A DNA stretch of 64,000 nt from the NCBI RefSeq assembly GCF_013282725.1, contig NZ_CP054043.1, positions 806,001 through 870,000 of the forward strand. Reading direction: 5' to 3'. Positions 12,054 to 26,390 of the stretch are shown here, one piece after another. Both the position numbers and the translations under genes were made by a program. The notes under the pieces are model-generated. The model did no database searches, was not told where the DNA came from, and saw only the letters and a program-made list of their open reading frames with translations. Each line of letters starts with the position of its first letter. Within the stretch, counting starts at the first letter, position 1. This DNA comes from Yersinia mollaretii ATCC 43969. Lineage in GTDB: Bacteria; Pseudomonadota; Gammaproteobacteria; Enterobacterales; Enterobacteriaceae.

Positions 12054-13781
12054 TCAAGAGATCACCCGCTGGGAGAAGCGCTGCTTCCGCCGATAGGCAA
12101 AAACATCCTCCACATGCCCATCCCGGATTCGCGCCTGCAACCCACGCCAATAACTGGCATGGAACAGGTCGCTGTGCACTTCCTCAAAAAAGTGTCTAAT
12201 TTTCAAGTCAGTGCATAGGAAGTGGCGGAACTCTTCTGGGAACACATCATTGGGTGACACGCTGTACCAAGGTTCACTCGCCATCTCATCTTCTGGATAG
12301 CGCGGCGGAGGAATGTCGCGAAAATTCACCTCGGTCATATAGCAAATTTCATCATAATCGTAGAACACCACACGCCCATGGCGGGTCACGCCGAAGTTCT
12401 TAAATAGCATGTCGCCGGGGAAGATATTGGCGGCAGCCAACTGCTTGATAGCATTACCATACTCTTCGATAGCATCTTTCAGTTGCTGATCATTCGCCTG
12501 CTCCATATAGAGATTCAGCGGTGTCATTCGCCGCTCCATGTACAGGTGCTTTATGAGGATTTGATCACCTAAATCTTCCAATTTTTCAGGCACTTCACGC
12601 TGTAACTCAGCCAACAATTCTGGGCTGATACGCTGCTTATCAATCACAAAATTTTCATACTCTTGGGTGTCTGCCATGCGCCCGACACGATCGTGCTCTT
12701 TAACCAACTGGTAGCACTCTAAAACCCGTGCTTGAGTGACCTCTTTTTGCGGCGCAAACTGATCTTTAATCACCTTAAACACCCGATCAAATGAGGGTAA
12801 GGTAAAGACCAGCATCACCATGCCCTTGACCCCCGGCGCAATAATAAATTGTTCGCTGGATTGATGGACGAAAGTGAGATATTCACGATAGCTTTCGGTT
12901 TTGCCGTGCTTTTGGCAGCCAATCGCCATATACAGCTCAGCCGTCGATTTACCCGGTAAGATTTCCCGTAGCCATTCGACCATGGCGGCGGGCAGTGGCG
13001 CATACACCATAAAATAAGAGCGGGCAAAGCCGAACACGATGCTGGCCTCAGCCTTGCTGGTCAGACAGGTATCGATAAATAACGCGCCTGATTCATTGTG
13101 ATGAATAGGCAGCAGGAATGGGAAGACCCCCTCCGGTAGTCGCAGTTTGCCCACCAACCATGCCGCTTTATTGCGATAAAATAGCTCATTGGCAATGTGA
13201 AAACGGGCATCGCTAAGTTGCTCATCCGTAAAGGTCTGTCGCAGGGCGGCCACAATATAATCGATATCCCGTGGCAGGTTTTCCCAAGGTAACCGCAGCG
13301 GTAAGTCATTGAGTACCATCTGCAACATACCGCTCAGATCCCCTTTGGGGGCAAAGTCGCGGGCTAAAGGACGTGGGATCTCACGAAAGCGGCGCTCCGG
13401 TTGTGAGCTGAAAACAAACAACTTATCCGGCGTTAAATCGCGGTGTTTGAACAAGCGGCAGTAAACTGAATTAAAAAAGCTTTCCGCGATTTCGAAGCGC
13501 GGATAATCCGGTAACAGCTCGGTATAAATCTCTTTGACCCGCGCCAAAAACGCGGCATCAAAATGGCGTTGGTCGGTGATGTGTTTGAGCTGTTCAACCA
13601 CTAAGCCCACGTGATGGTCATAGAGGTGAATACGCTTTTTCATCGCCTGCTGCACCGCATGCCAATCTGCCTGCTCAAAACGATGCTGGGCGCTGGCGGT
13701 GACCTCCAAAAAACGGCCATATTGTGCATCGAATCCCTGCAAAATTGTCTGAGCGATTAATTGTTCTAATTTTACCGCCAT
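12054..13781 (-). CDS. aceK: Isocitrate dehydrogenase kinase/phosphatase
   Basis: Bifunctional cytoplasmic enzyme that inactivates isocitrate dehydrogenase by phosphorylation and restores it by dephosphorylation, steering isocitrate into the glyoxylate bypass. The protein is 575 residues (E. coli 578). The ATP-loop region [17 protein letters not shown] is near residue 317, and the active-site acidic segment [14 protein letters not shown] near 470. The C-terminus ([11 protein letters not shown]) is shorter than and unlike the E. coli tail, and an intergenic repeat begins right after the stop. ATG 13781 was preferred over the in-frame GTG at 13787, because GGGGGG precedes it at suitable spacing. 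Last gene of aceBAK. Confidence 0.96.
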   Translation of the reverse strand: MAVKLEQLIAQTILQGFDAQYGRFLEVTASAQHRFEQADWHAVQQAMKKRIHLYDHHVGLVVEQLKHITDQRHFDAAFLARVKEIYTELLPDYPRFEIAESFFNSVYCRLFKHRDLTPDKLFVFSSQPERRFREIPRPLARDFAPKGDLSGMLQMVLNDLPLRLPWENLPRDIDYIVAALRQTFTDEQLSDARFHIANELFYRNKAAWLVGKLRLPEGVFPFLLPIHHNESGALFIDTCLTSKAEASIVFGFARSYFMVYAPLPAAMVEWLREILPGKSTAELYMAIGCQKHGKTESYREYLTFVHQSSEQFIIAPGVKGMVMLVFTLPSFDRVFKVIKDQFAPQKEVTQARVLECYQLVKEHDRVGRMADTQEYENFVIDKQRISPELLAELQREVPEKLEDLGDQILIKHLYMERRMTPLNLYMEQANDQQLKDAIEEYGNAIKQLAAANIFPGDMLFKNFGVTRHGRVVFYDYDEICYMTEVNFRDIPPPRYPEDEMASEPWYSVSPNDVFPEEFRHFLCTDLKIRHFFEEVHSDLFHASYWRGLQARIRDGHVEDVFAYRRKQRFSQRVIS

Positions 13782-13805
13782 GCTCACCCCCCGCCATACG
13801 GAACA

Positions 13806-13825
13806 GAGCCTGCATCAGCAGGCTC
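13806..13825 (-). other. aceA-aceK intergenic hairpin
   Basis: A perfect 8-bp stem, GAGCCTGC/GCAGGCTC with a four-base loop, sits between the aceA stop and the aceK ribosome-binding site. It lacks a T-run. In E. coli, REP sequences in this gap contribute to the much lower expression of aceK than of aceA; the same role is inferred here. Confidence 0.55.
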
Positions 13826-13856
13826 CAGATAAAACATAAACTCATTAATCAGTGGC

Positions 13857-15164
13857 TTAGAACTGCTGCTCTTCCGTCGAGCCAGTCAGTGCAGTGACTG
13901 ATGACTCGCCGCCCTGAATGATATTGGTGACTTTATCAAAATAGCCCGTGCCCACTTCTTGTTGATGGGAAGCAAAGGTGTAGCCGCGTTCAACGGAGGC
14001 AAATTCTGGCTGCTGCACTTTCTCAACATAGTGCTTCATGCCCTCGCCTTGCGCGTAAGCATGGGCCAAGTCGAACATGTTGAACCACATACTGTGGATG
14101 CCCGCCAAGGTAATAAATTGATATTTGTAGCCCATCGCGGAGAGGTCATCTTGGAAGCTGGCGATCTGCTGGTCAGTCAGGTTCTTTTTCCAGTTAAATG
14201 ATGGCGAACAGTTATAAGCCAATAATTTACCGGGGAATTTAGCGTGAACCGCATCTGCAAAGCGTTTAGCCAGCGCCAGATCTGGCGTCGAGGTTTCACA
14301 CCACACCAAGTCGGCGTAAGGGGCATAGGCCAGACCACGGCTGATGGCTTGCTCAATGCCCGCGTGAGTGCGGAAGAAGCCCTCAGCAGTACGATCACCA
14401 GCAATAAATTCGCTGTCATAAGGGTCGCAATCAGAGGTCAGCAAATCCGCAGCATCAGCATCAGTGCGCGCAATCAGCAGTGTTGGCACGCCAAGAACGT
14501 CAGCGGCTAAGCGGGCAGCAACCAGCTTCTGAATCGCTTCTTGTGTTGGCACCAAAACTTTGCCGCCCATATGGCCGCATTTCTTCACCGCCGCCAATTG
14601 ATCTTCAAAGTGAACGCCCGCAGCACCGGCTTCAATCATGGCTTTCATCAATTCAAACGCATTCAATACGCCGCCAAAACCCGCTTCGGCATCCGCCACA
14701 ATCGGCAGGAAATAGTCGGTATAGCCTTTGCTGCCCGGCTCAATATTATTCGACCACTGAATCTGATCTGCACGGCGGAAGCTGTTATTAATACGCTTAA
14801 CCACGGCCGGAACAGAGTCGACCGGGTAAAGAGATTGATCGGGATACATGCTGGAGGCGGTATTGGCATCGGCGGCGACCTGCCAACCCGACAGATAAAT
14901 CGCTTCAACACCGGCCTTTGCCTGTTGCAATGCCTGACCGCCTGTTAGCGCCCCCAGACAGTTGATGTAGCCTTTACGCGATTCGCCGTGCAGCAACTCC
15001 CACAATCTTTTCGCGCCGTGCTGTGCCAGCGTACATTCTGGGTTAACGGAACCGCGCAGTTTGATCACTTCTTCGGCGCTATAGGGGCGGGTGATGCCCT
15101 TCCAGCGCGGTGATTTCCATTCCTGTTCCAACTGCTGAATTTGTTGAGTACGAGAGGTTGTCAT
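13857..15164 (-). CDS. aceA: Isocitrate lyase
   Basis: Cleaves isocitrate to glyoxylate and succinate, the first glyoxylate-bypass step needed for growth on acetate or fatty acids. The protein is 435 residues (E. coli 434). The signature [14 protein letters not shown] holds the catalytic cysteine near residue 193. Other family blocks are [20 protein letters not shown] and [11 protein letters not shown]. It is the middle gene of aceBAK, 45 bp after aceB and 75 bp before aceK. It appears complete and ordinary. Confidence 0.98.
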   Translation of the reverse strand: MTTSRTQQIQQLEQEWKSPRWKGITRPYSAEEVIKLRGSVNPECTLAQHGAKRLWELLHGESRKGYINCLGALTGGQALQQAKAGVEAIYLSGWQVAADANTASSMYPDQSLYPVDSVPAVVKRINNSFRRADQIQWSNNIEPGSKGYTDYFLPIVADAEAGFGGVLNAFELMKAMIEAGAAGVHFEDQLAAVKKCGHMGGKVLVPTQEAIQKLVAARLAADVLGVPTLLIARTDADAADLLTSDCDPYDSEFIAGDRTAEGFFRTHAGIEQAISRGLAYAPYADLVWCETSTPDLALAKRFADAVHAKFPGKLLAYNCSPSFNWKKNLTDQQIASFQDDLSAMGYKYQFITLAGIHSMWFNMFDLAHAYAQGEGMKHYVEKVQQPEFASVERGYTFASHQQEVGTGYFDKVTNIIQGGESSVTALTGSTEEQQF

Positions 15165-15209
15165 GGCGATATTCCTTATTACTTATTTTTGTAGGGTTAA
15201 ATAACTGGC

Positions 15210-16808
15210 CTAGGCGAGTAATGCGTAGCCCGGCAACGTCAGAAAGTCGATAAGCTCGTCTTGTGTTGTAATCCGCTCCATCAGACGTGCGGCTTCTTCA
15301 AACCGCCCGCCATCAAAACGCTCTGCGCCAAGTTCAAGTTTCACGACCTGCATTTCTTCACTCAACATGTTACGGAACAGCTCTTTGGTCACCGTCTGAC
15401 CATTGCTCAGGCTTTTCTGGTGATGTATCCATTGCCAGATAGAAGTACGGGAAATCTCAGCCGTCGCGGCATCTTCCATCAGGCCATAAATCGGTACACA
15501 GCCATTGCCCGATATCCATGCTTCGATGTATTGCACTGCGACCCGGATATTGGCCCGCATCCCCTCTTCGGTGCGCTCACCCGTGCAAGGCTCTAGCAAC
15601 TCAGCGGCAGTGATTGGTTTATCTTGCGCGCGACTCACCTCTAATTGGTTTGGACGATCGCCCAGTACTTTGTTGAAAACGTCCATCACGGTATCGGCCA
15701 GACCGGGGTGTGCGACCCATGTACCATCGTGGCCGTTGCTGGCTTCCAGCTCTTTGTCAGCGCGAACTTTATCTAAGACCAGCGCATTTTTTTCTGGATC
15801 TTTGTTCGGGATAAAGGCCGCCATGCCGCCCATCGCCAAGGCACCGCGCTTATGGCAGGTTTTGATCAGTAAACGAGAGTAGGCACTCAGGAAGGGTTTC
15901 GTCATCGTGACCGACTGGCGATCGGGCAGCACGCGATCGCTGTGATTTTTCAGCGTTTTGATATAGCTGAAAATGTAGTCCCAACGGCCACAATTCAGGG
16001 CAACAATGTGATGGCGCAGATGGTAGAGGATCTCATCCATCTGGAATACCGCAGGCAATGTCTCGATTAATACTGTGGCCTTAATGGTGCCTTGCGGCAG
16101 ATCGAAACGCTGCTCGGTAAAGCTGAAAACATCACTCCACCAAGCCGCTTCCTGATAAGACTGCATCTTGGGTAGATAGAAATAGGGGCCGCTGCCATTG
16201 GCAAGCAGTAACTTATAGTTATGGTAGAAATACAACGCGAAATCGAATAAGCCACCGGGGATATCCTCCCCCTGCCACTTCACGTGTTTTTCTGGCAAGT
16301 GCAGACCACGCACCCGAGCAATCAACACCGCTGGATTGGGTTTTAGCTGATAAATCTTACCGGATTCATTCGCGTAAGAGATTGTGCCTTTGACCGCATC
16401 GTGCAAATTAATCTGACCTTCGATAACCTTATCCCAACTGGGTGCCAGCGAATCCTCAAAGTCAGCCATAAAGACTTTCACATTCGCATTGAGGGCATTA
16501 ATCACCATTTTGCGCTCAACCGGCCCGGTGATCTCGACGCGACGATCACGTAAATCCGCAGGAATACTTTGAATTTTCCAGTCACCATTACGAATGGAAT
16601 TGGTTTCCGAAATGAAATCAGGCAATGCGCCTTGGTCAATGGCCTGTTGCCAAGCGGCCCGTGCAGCAAGGAGTTTGCTACGCGGCTCTGCAAATTTCGC
16701 CACCAATTCTGCCAAAAATTCGATGGCCTCATCGGGCAAAACCTGCCGCTCAGCAGCATTAAAATGCTGGGTGAAAACTAACTCCGTGCCGACTATCTGT
16801 TGTGTCAT
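15210..16808 (-). CDS. aceB: Malate synthase A
   Basis: Condenses glyoxylate with acetyl-CoA to malate, the second glyoxylate-bypass step. The protein is 532 residues. Family blocks include KVFMADFEDSLAPSW near residue 110, GLNCGRWDYIFSYIKTLK/ALNCGRWDYIFSYIK near 270, and NGHDGTWVAHPGLADT near 360. The frame is open to 16841, but ATG 16808 gives the normal N-terminus (MTQQIVGTELVF) and follows GGGGAAGGGGA. It is the first gene of aceBAK, with an IclR operator about 165 bases upstream. Confidence 0.97.
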   Translation of the reverse strand: MTQQIVGTELVFTQHFNAAERQVLPDEAIEFLAELVAKFAEPRSKLLAARAAWQQAIDQGALPDFISETNSIRNGDWKIQSIPADLRDRRVEITGPVERKMVINALNANVKVFMADFEDSLAPSWDKVIEGQINLHDAVKGTISYANESGKIYQLKPNPAVLIARVRGLHLPEKHVKWQGEDIPGGLFDFALYFYHNYKLLLANGSGPYFYLPKMQSYQEAAWWSDVFSFTEQRFDLPQGTIKATVLIETLPAVFQMDEILYHLRHHIVALNCGRWDYIFSYIKTLKNHSDRVLPDRQSVTMTKPFLSAYSRLLIKTCHKRGALAMGGMAAFIPNKDPEKNALVLDKVRADKELEASNGHDGTWVAHPGLADTVMDVFNKVLGDRPNQLEVSRAQDKPITAAELLEPCTGERTEEGMRANIRVAVQYIEAWISGNGCVPIYGLMEDAATAEISRTSIWQWIHHQKSLSNGQTVTKELFRNMLSEEMQVVKLELGAERFDGGRFEEAARLMERITTQDELIDFLTLPGYALLA

Positions 16809-16970
16809 TCCCCTTCCCCTTCCCCATCTCTCGACGATCACATCAACGCTAACGCAGCGTCACTCTTGGACTCTTATCGGGTAATGCGCTTCGGCTATAA
16901 ATTGAAGGCGGAATTTCATGGTCATTTTTCATCCCGACAGGACTAAGAATAATCAATTAATTATGAAAAT

Positions 16971-16985
16971 CAAAAACGATTTCCA
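16971..16985 (-). promoter_or_regulatory. IclR operator of the aceBAK promoter
   Basis: On the minus strand TGGAAATCGTTTTTG, followed by ATTTTCAT, closely matches the E. coli aceBAK IclR site (AAATGGAAATTGTTTTTGAT in E. coli). It lies in the 405-bp metA-aceB gap, otherwise AT-rich with no gene. The encoded IclR is 6 kb away. Binding is inferred from this similarity. Confidence 0.65.
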
Positions 16986-17151
16986 TTTTTATTTAAAATA
17001 ATTTTTTAATCTTTATTTATCATATTGTTAACATAACAGCGTGATGTGAATGGATAGGAATCAGATTCCATTACATCAATTTAGGCGAGATAACGTATTG
17101 TTTATCAAAGAGATCAGACCAGTTATCCGTGAGATGAATGGCATTTATTAG

Positions 17152-17188
17152 GGGAAAAACAGATAGGCGGCTTCGATTCAGCCGCCAT
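17152..17188 (-). terminator. Terminator of metA
   Basis: On the minus strand GGCGGCT pairs with AGCCGCC around a seven-base loop, with TATCTGTTTTT following. It lies 26 bases after the metA stop and upstream of the aceBAK promoter. Confidence 0.8.
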
Positions 17189-17213
17189 TATTCACATTTG
17201 AGAGGGGAGAAAA

Positions 17214-18143
17214 CTAGTCGAGGGTAGGATTCATGCGACGTAAATCAAACGGGGTGATTTGGTAAACGTAGTAGTTGAGCCAATTAGCAAACAGCAGATG
17301 TCCGTGACTCCGCCATGAGGCTTTGGGTGGCAAAGTCGCATCGTCGTGAGGGAAATAATTCAGTGGCACTTGCGGGTTAAGACCTGCGGCCACGTCACGC
17401 TGATACTCTCCTGCCAGTGTATCGACATCATACTCAGGATGGCCTGTCACGAAAGCCACCCGCTTATCTTTGCTGGCAAACAGGTAAGCCCCCGCCTCTT
17501 CAGATGAGACGAGTATATCCAAATCGGTATATTGCTGAAGCACCTCAAGCGGGAAATCAGCATAGCGAGAATGGGGAGCCAAGAAGGTCTCATCAAAGCC
17601 GCGCGTCAGTAGCGCCAGAGGTTCCCGTGTTTGGTGCTGATAAATACCGGAGAGTTTAACCTCGCGGGTCATCTTGGGAATACCGTACAAAATATTGAGC
17701 GCAGCCTGTACCGCCCAGCAGACAAATAGGGTTGAGGTGACATGATCCTTTGCCCAGGCAATAATACGTTCGATCTGGGGCCAGTATGCGACATCGCAAA
17801 AATCGACCAAGCCCAACGGCGCACCAGTGACGATCAGTCCATCAAAGTTTTGATCCTGAATATCCTCAAAGTCACAATAGAAGTTGTTCAGGTGTTCTGC
17901 CGGCGTATTTTTTGACTCGCGGCTATCAACCCGCAGCAATTGAATATCGATCTGTAAAGGCGAGTTAGAGAGTAAACGCAGGAATTGATTTTCCGTCTCA
18001 ATTTTTTTAGGCATCAGATTCAAAACCAACACCTTCAGGGGACGAATTTCCTGAGTTTTCGCACGCGATGAGGTCATGACAAAGACATTCTCATTGCGTA
18101 AGAAACTCACCGCAGGTAATTCATCAGGAACCCGAATTGGCAT
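17214..18143 (-). CDS. metA: Homoserine O-succinyltransferase
   Basis: Succinylates homoserine, the first committed step of methionine synthesis. The length, 309 residues, equals E. coli MetA. The catalytic cysteine is in [16 protein letters not shown] near residue 142, and the His-Glu pair in [19 protein letters not shown] near 235. The ATG at 18143 follows TTGAGGA. A MetJ operator lies immediately upstream. In E. coli metA also sits next to aceB, so the arrangement is ancestral. Confidence 0.97.
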   Translation of the reverse strand: MPIRVPDELPAVSFLRNENVFVMTSSRAKTQEIRPLKVLVLNLMPKKIETENQFLRLLSNSPLQIDIQLLRVDSRESKNTPAEHLNNFYCDFEDIQDQNFDGLIVTGAPLGLVDFCDVAYWPQIERIIAWAKDHVTSTLFVCWAVQAALNILYGIPKMTREVKLSGIYQHQTREPLALLTRGFDETFLAPHSRYADFPLEVLQQYTDLDILVSSEEAGAYLFASKDKRVAFVTGHPEYDVDTLAGEYQRDVAAGLNPQVPLNYFPHDDATLPPKASWRSHGHLLFANWLNYYVYQITPFDLRRMNPTLD

Positions 18144-18162
18144 GCCTATATCCTCAATATAT

Positions 18163-18181
18163 CCGTTTATACGTTTAGACT
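18163..18181 (-). promoter_or_regulatory. MetJ operator (met boxes) of metA
   Basis: On the minus strand AGTCTAAACGTATAAACGG contains two adjacent 8-bp met boxes (consensus AGACGTCT), 20 bases before the metA start. The block is almost the same as the E. coli metA operator. MetJ with S-adenosylmethionine would repress here. Confidence 0.75.
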
Positions 18182-18481
18182 TCCAGATGCCCGAAGATAG
18201 CGAATTTTAGATGAGAAGTCGAGCGTTCTGCTACAACCTGAAAATGTTTCACTGCTGAAGTGATAATATCTGCTGTTTATAAAACAGTTAGCTTCATTTT
18301 ATCAGTGGCTAAAATGCAAAAAAAACGATGAATTTACAGCGAGTTGATACTTTTGGCAGAGTTACAGTGGAGGGAGGATACTGACAGAATAGATCAAGTT
18401 ATCAGTGTTTGTCAGCAATCTGAGTTATGTTGCTGCCTTTATACCTTCTGTTGATATCTATTTTCTAGATAGCAGAAAAGC
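18182..18481. other. Gap between metA and the first rRNA operon: nothing coding seen
   Basis: About 300 bp of AT-rich sequence holding the distal part of the metA promoter region. A small palindrome, CTGTTTATAAAACAG, is visible near 18273, without a T-run. I see no gene, tRNA or clear second terminator. Confidence 0.6.
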
Positions 18482-18513
18482 AAAAACCCCACGCTTTTGG
18501 CATGGGGTCTTTA
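18482..18513 (-). terminator. Terminator of rRNA operon A
   Basis: On the minus strand ACCCCATGC pairs with GCGTGGGGT (one mismatch) and is followed by TTTTTGC. It lies ten bases beyond the distal 5S gene. A near-identical copy occurs downstream of the second rRNA operon at 59750-59779. Confidence 0.88.
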
Positions 18514-18522
18514 CTTGATTTG

Positions 18523-18642
18523 ATACCTGGCAGTGTCCTACTCTCGCATGGGGAGACCCCACACTACCATCGGCGCTACGGCGTTTCACTTCTGAGTTCG
18601 GCATGGGGTCAGGTGGGACCACCGCGCTATTGCCGCCAGGTA
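18523..18642 (-). rRNA. rrf: 5S ribosomal RNA (distal copy, operon A)
   Basis: A 120-nt 5S gene, recognised by GGTGGTCCCACCTGACCCCA and CCGATGGTAGTGTGGGGTCT. It differs from the proximal copy in the terminal stem (TACCTGGCGG...CCAGGTAT) and near the 5' end (CAATAGCG). It follows tRNA-Thr, giving the 5S-tRNA-Thr-5S tail known from E. coli rrnD. Confidence 0.97.
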
Positions 18643-18681
18643 AATTCTTTTCTACAACTACCGAACTTTAACCCATGTAAC

Positions 18682-18757
18682 TGGTGCTGATACCCAGAGT
18701 CGAACTGGGGACCTCACCCTTACCAAGGGTGCGCTCTACCAACTGAGCCATATCAGC
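18682..18757 (-). tRNA. thrV: tRNA-Thr (GGT)
   Basis: A 76-nt cloverleaf with anticodon loop TTGGTAA, TTCGA in the T loop and encoded CCA. It lies between two 5S genes in operon A, like thrV in E. coli rrnD. Confidence 0.97.
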
Positions 18758-18769
18758 ACGCTAAATTTG

Positions 18770-18889
18770 ATGCCTGGCAGTGTCCTACTCTCGCATGGGG
18801 AGACCCCACACTACCATCGGCGCTACGGCGTTTCACTTCTGAGTTCGGCATGGGATCAGGTGGGACCACCGCGCTATGGCCGCCAGGCA
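18770..18889 (-). rRNA. rrf: 5S ribosomal RNA (proximal copy, operon A)
   Basis: A 120-nt gene beginning TGCCTGGCGGCCATAGCGCG and ending GCCAGGCAT, 112 nt after the 23S gene. It is a normal 5S rRNA of the large ribosomal subunit. Confidence 0.97.
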
Positions 18890-19001
18890 AATTCTGTTTC
18901 AATCAACTCGCTCACGATAAACTCTCGTCAGCCAGCCAATCCAATCTCGGAACATTCGCTGAAAATCTACTCTCAAATCACCAAAACACCTTTGGTGTTG
19001 T

Positions 19002-21908
<2,907 letters not shown>

Positions 21909-22053
21909 TCACAACCCGAAGGTGTCTTTATGAATAAACACATTCGCATTGCGATTATTTGAGAGACTCTAATACCGATTACTCCTTATCTCAGTACTGC
22001 TACGGAGAGATAAGTTTCAGCTGTATTGTTTCAATTTTCAGCTTGTTCCAGAT

Positions 22054-22065
22054 TGTTAAAGAGCA
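22054..22065 (-). promoter_or_regulatory. boxA antitermination element before 23S (operon A)
   Basis: TGCTCTTTAACA on the minus strand, about 145 nt upstream of 23S, is the Nus-factor boxA that keeps RNA polymerase resistant to Rho in rRNA operons. Confidence 0.8.
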
Positions 22066-22123
22066 ATATTTCACAACCCACTGTGTCTTGCGACCGCAGT
22101 ACGTTTTGAAATAGTTTTTTATA

Positions 22124-22199
22124 TGGTGGAGCTAAGCGGGATCGAACCGCTGACCTCCTGCGTGCAAGGCAGGCGCTCTCCCAGCTGAGCTATAGCCCC
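22124..22199 (-). tRNA. alaT: tRNA-Ala (TGC)
   Basis: A 76-nt cloverleaf with GGGGCTATAGCTCAGCTGGG at the 5' end, anticodon TGC in CCTTGCACG, and encoded CCA. It lies in the 16S-23S spacer with tRNA-Ile. Confidence 0.97.
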
Positions 22200-22250
22200 A
22201 TATAAAAAGCAAATCACCTTATTGCTGCAACTCAACAGGGAATGGTGAGT

Positions 22251-22327
<77 letters not shown>

Positions 22328-22429
22328 AACAAGGTACTAAAGCCCGACTAATTTCTCAGTCCGGCCTTATTTGCTCGTTACTTTCTATCAGACAATCTGT
22401 GTGGACACTACGCAATGCGTATCGTTAGG

Positions 22430-23972
<1,543 letters not shown>

Positions 23973-24160
23973 AAGATTTGTTTGATTTGCTACTAATGAA
24001 AGTAGCGATGCTCAAAGATTACTTTCTGCAAATATGCATTCGAACCGAAGTTCAAATGTGTACTGCTTTGGTCACTCTTCAAGACTTTGATATTGCTTCT
24101 GCCTGCCGAAACAGGCTTCGATATCGTCTTGCGAGTGCCCACACAGATTGTCTGATAAAT

Positions 24161-24172
24161 TGTTAAAGAGCA
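24161..24172 (-). promoter_or_regulatory. boxA antitermination element in the 16S leader
   Basis: TGCTCTTTAACA on the minus strand, downstream of P2 and upstream of 16S, is the leader boxA where NusB/NusE load onto nascent rRNA. Confidence 0.82.
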
Positions 24173-24211
24173 GTGAGTTAGCAACCTTCCGGTCAGTAAC
24201 TCGAGGTGCGC

Positions 24212-24239
24212 ATATTACGCTTTCCTCACTCAGAGTCAA
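24212..24239 (-). promoter_or_regulatory. rRNA promoter P2 (operon A)
   Basis: On the minus strand TTGACT, a 16-bp spacer and TAATAT, followed by GCGCACC. The 16-bp spacing and GC-rich discriminator are typical of rrn promoters. Confidence 0.75.
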
Positions 24240-24322
24240 CTACTTATTTCGTTGAATTTCTCTGTTCTCTTTGCCGGTCACTTAACTACTTGATTCGTTG
24301 TGTGCCGTCTCGATGGATGCGC

Positions 24323-24350
24323 ATTATAGGGAGTTCCGCGCAGGCCGCAA
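24323..24350 (-). promoter_or_regulatory. rRNA promoter P1 (operon A)
   Basis: On the minus strand TTGCGG, a 16-bp spacer and TATAAT followed by GCGC, a GC-rich discriminator of the type targeted by ppGpp/DksA. AT-rich sequence upstream (GATCCTTTTTATTGAAATT) could act as an UP element. It lies about 110 bp upstream of P2, as in E. coli rrn operons. Confidence 0.75.
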
Positions 24351-24467
24351 CTGCTAATTTCAATAAAAAGGATCGTTTGCTGCATTCCACAGCAAAACCC
24401 CGCTTTATACCCTGTTGTGCACAAACTTATCCACAGATGTAATCTGAACTGAAAATTGACGAGCATC

Positions 24468-24483
24468 ACGCAATCGTTTTCGC
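24468..24483 (+). promoter_or_regulatory. PurR operator overlapping the purHD promoter
   Basis: ACGCAATCGTTTTCGC matches the PurR consensus (ACGCAAACGTTTNCGT) and is directly followed by a TACAAT -10 box at 24484-24489. The E. coli purHD operator occupies the same position. PurR with hypoxanthine or guanine would block the promoter. Confidence 0.75.
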
Positions 24484-24489
24484 TACAAT

Positions 24490-24775
24490 TCCCCGCGTCG
24501 AAAATGCATGGCGGTATTGAGCAAATACAGCCTCCGCAGATCGATTTTTATCAAAATAGGGGTAGTCAGGCCAAAACTAAGTGCGTTTTTCCGTTTATCC
24601 TAACCATCAGCGCACTGACGGCAGGCTAGCAGTCCCCTTTTCGGGACGTTATCTGAATCTGTTCCTCTACACTCTCTTCCTCATATATATAGAGAGAGAA
24701 GTTAGGTAGAGATTCACGTAACGCTCTATTTATAGCGAATGAAAAACTGCGATTCCAAAGCCAAGGGATAAAACC
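24490..24775 (+). other. Long structured leader of purHD
   Basis: About 285 nt separate the -10 box from the purH start and hold no gene. Two possible stem-loops are visible: GTCCC-CTTTTC-GGGAC near 24631, and a long one at 24665-24711 pairing CTCTAC with GTAGAG and CTCTCT with AGAGAG around an AT-rich loop. No T-run makes either a plain terminator. Confidence 0.45.
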
Positions 24776-26365
24776 ATGCAACAACGCCGTCCAATCCGCC
24801 GTGCTCTGCTTAGTGTGTCTGATAAAGCAGGTATCATTGAATTCGCCGAAGCGCTTTCTCAGCGTGGCATCGAGTTACTCTCCACTGGTGGCACTGCCCG
24901 CCTGTTGGCCGATGCCGGTCTGCCGGTCACCGAAGTTTCTGATTACACCGGTTTCCCGGAAATGATGGATGGCCGCGTAAAGACTCTGCATCCAAAAATT
25001 CATGGCGGTATTTTGGGTCGCCGTGGTCAAGACGATGCCATCATGACTGAACATAATATTCAGCCGATCGATATGGTGGTCGTTAATCTCTATCCGTTTG
25101 CCGAAACCGTGGCGCGTCCAGATTGTTCGCTGGAAGATGCCGTTGAGAATATTGATATCGGTGGCCCGACGATGGTGCGCTCTGCGGCGAAGAATCATAA
25201 AGACGTCGCTATCGTGGTGAAGAGCAGTGACTATGCCGCCATCATTACCGAGCTGGATAATAATGACGGTTCCCTGACTTACCCAACCCGCTTCAATCTG
25301 GCGATTAAGGCATTCGAGCATACCGCCGCCTACGACAGCATGATTGCTAACTACTTCGGCACTATGGTTCCGGCTTACCACGGCGAGACCGAGCAGCCCG
25401 CAGGTCACTTCCCGCGTACCCTGAATCTTAACTACATTAAGAAGCAGGATATGCGTTACGGTGAAAACAGCCACCAGCAAGCCGCCTTCTATATAGAAGA
25501 AAATCTGAAAGAAGCCTCCGTTGCCACTGCGGAACAACTGCAAGGTAAGGCGCTCTCTTACAACAACATCGCGGATACCGATGCCGCACTGGAGTGCGTG
25601 AAGGAGTTCAGCGAACCCGCTTGTGTGATCGTTAAGCACGCCAACCCTTGCGGCGTGGCGATCGGTGACTCCATTCTTGCCGCTTACGAAAGCGCATACA
25701 AAACGGACCCTACCTCTGCTTTCGGCGGCATTATTGCTTTTAACCGTGAGTTAGATGCCACAACTGCTCAGGCGATTATCAGCCGCCAGTTTGTGGAAGT
25801 GATTATCGCGCCAAGTGTCAGCGCGGATGCCCTAAGTGTACTGGCAGCCAAACAAAATGTGCGCGTGCTAACCTGCGGTCAGTGGCAAGCTCGTGCTGCC
25901 GGTCTGGATTTCAAACGCGTCAATGGCGGTTTGCTGGTACAAGATCGCGATTTAGGCATGGTGACAGAAGCGGATCTGCGTGTGGTGTCCCAACGCCAGC
26001 CCACTGCGCAAGAGCTGCGTGATGCACTGTTCTGCTGGAAAGTGGCTAAGTTCGTTAAATCCAACGCCATTGTTTATGCCCGCGATAATATGACCATTGG
26101 GATAGGTGCAGGCCAGATGAGCCGCGTTTACTCTGCCAAAATTGCGGGGATCAAAGCCGCCGACGAAGGTTTGCAGGTCGCCGGTTCCGCGATGGCATCT
26201 GATGCTTTCTTCCCGTTCCGCGACGGTATTGATGCCGCCGCTGCCGTTGGCATCACTTGCGTGATCCAGCCGGGCGGGTCTATCCGTGATGACGAAGTGA
26301 TTGCTGCCGCTGATGAGCACAATATCGCGATGATCTTTACCGACATGCGTCATTTCCGTCATTAA
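24776..26365 (+). CDS. purH: Bifunctional AICAR formyltransferase / IMP cyclohydrolase
   Basis: Catalyses the last two steps of IMP synthesis in the cytoplasm. The length, 529 residues, equals E. coli PurH. The N-terminal MGS-type cyclohydrolase domain has [18 protein letters not shown] and [16 protein letters not shown]; the C-terminal transformylase domain has [25 protein letters not shown] and [19 protein letters not shown]. The ATG follows AAGGGATAAAACC. purD is 25 bp downstream in the same operon, with a PurR box at the promoter. Confidence 0.98.
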   Translation: MQQRRPIRRALLSVSDKAGIIEFAEALSQRGIELLSTGGTARLLADAGLPVTEVSDYTGFPEMMDGRVKTLHPKIHGGILGRRGQDDAIMTEHNIQPIDMVVVNLYPFAETVARPDCSLEDAVENIDIGGPTMVRSAAKNHKDVAIVVKSSDYAAIITELDNNDGSLTYPTRFNLAIKAFEHTAAYDSMIANYFGTMVPAYHGETEQPAGHFPRTLNLNYIKKQDMRYGENSHQQAAFYIEENLKEASVATAEQLQGKALSYNNIADTDAALECVKEFSEPACVIVKHANPCGVAIGDSILAAYESAYKTDPTSAFGGIIAFNRELDATTAQAIISRQFVEVIIAPSVSADALSVLAAKQNVRVLTCGQWQARAAGLDFKRVNGGLLVQDRDLGMVTEADLRVVSQRQPTAQELRDALFCWKVAKFVKSNAIVYARDNMTIGIGAGQMSRVYSAKIAGIKAADEGLQVAGSAMASDAFFPFRDGIDAAAAVGITCVIQPGGSIRDDEVIAAADEHNIAMIFTDMRHFRH

Positions 26366-26390
26366 TTAAACCGCTTAACGGAGTCACCCG

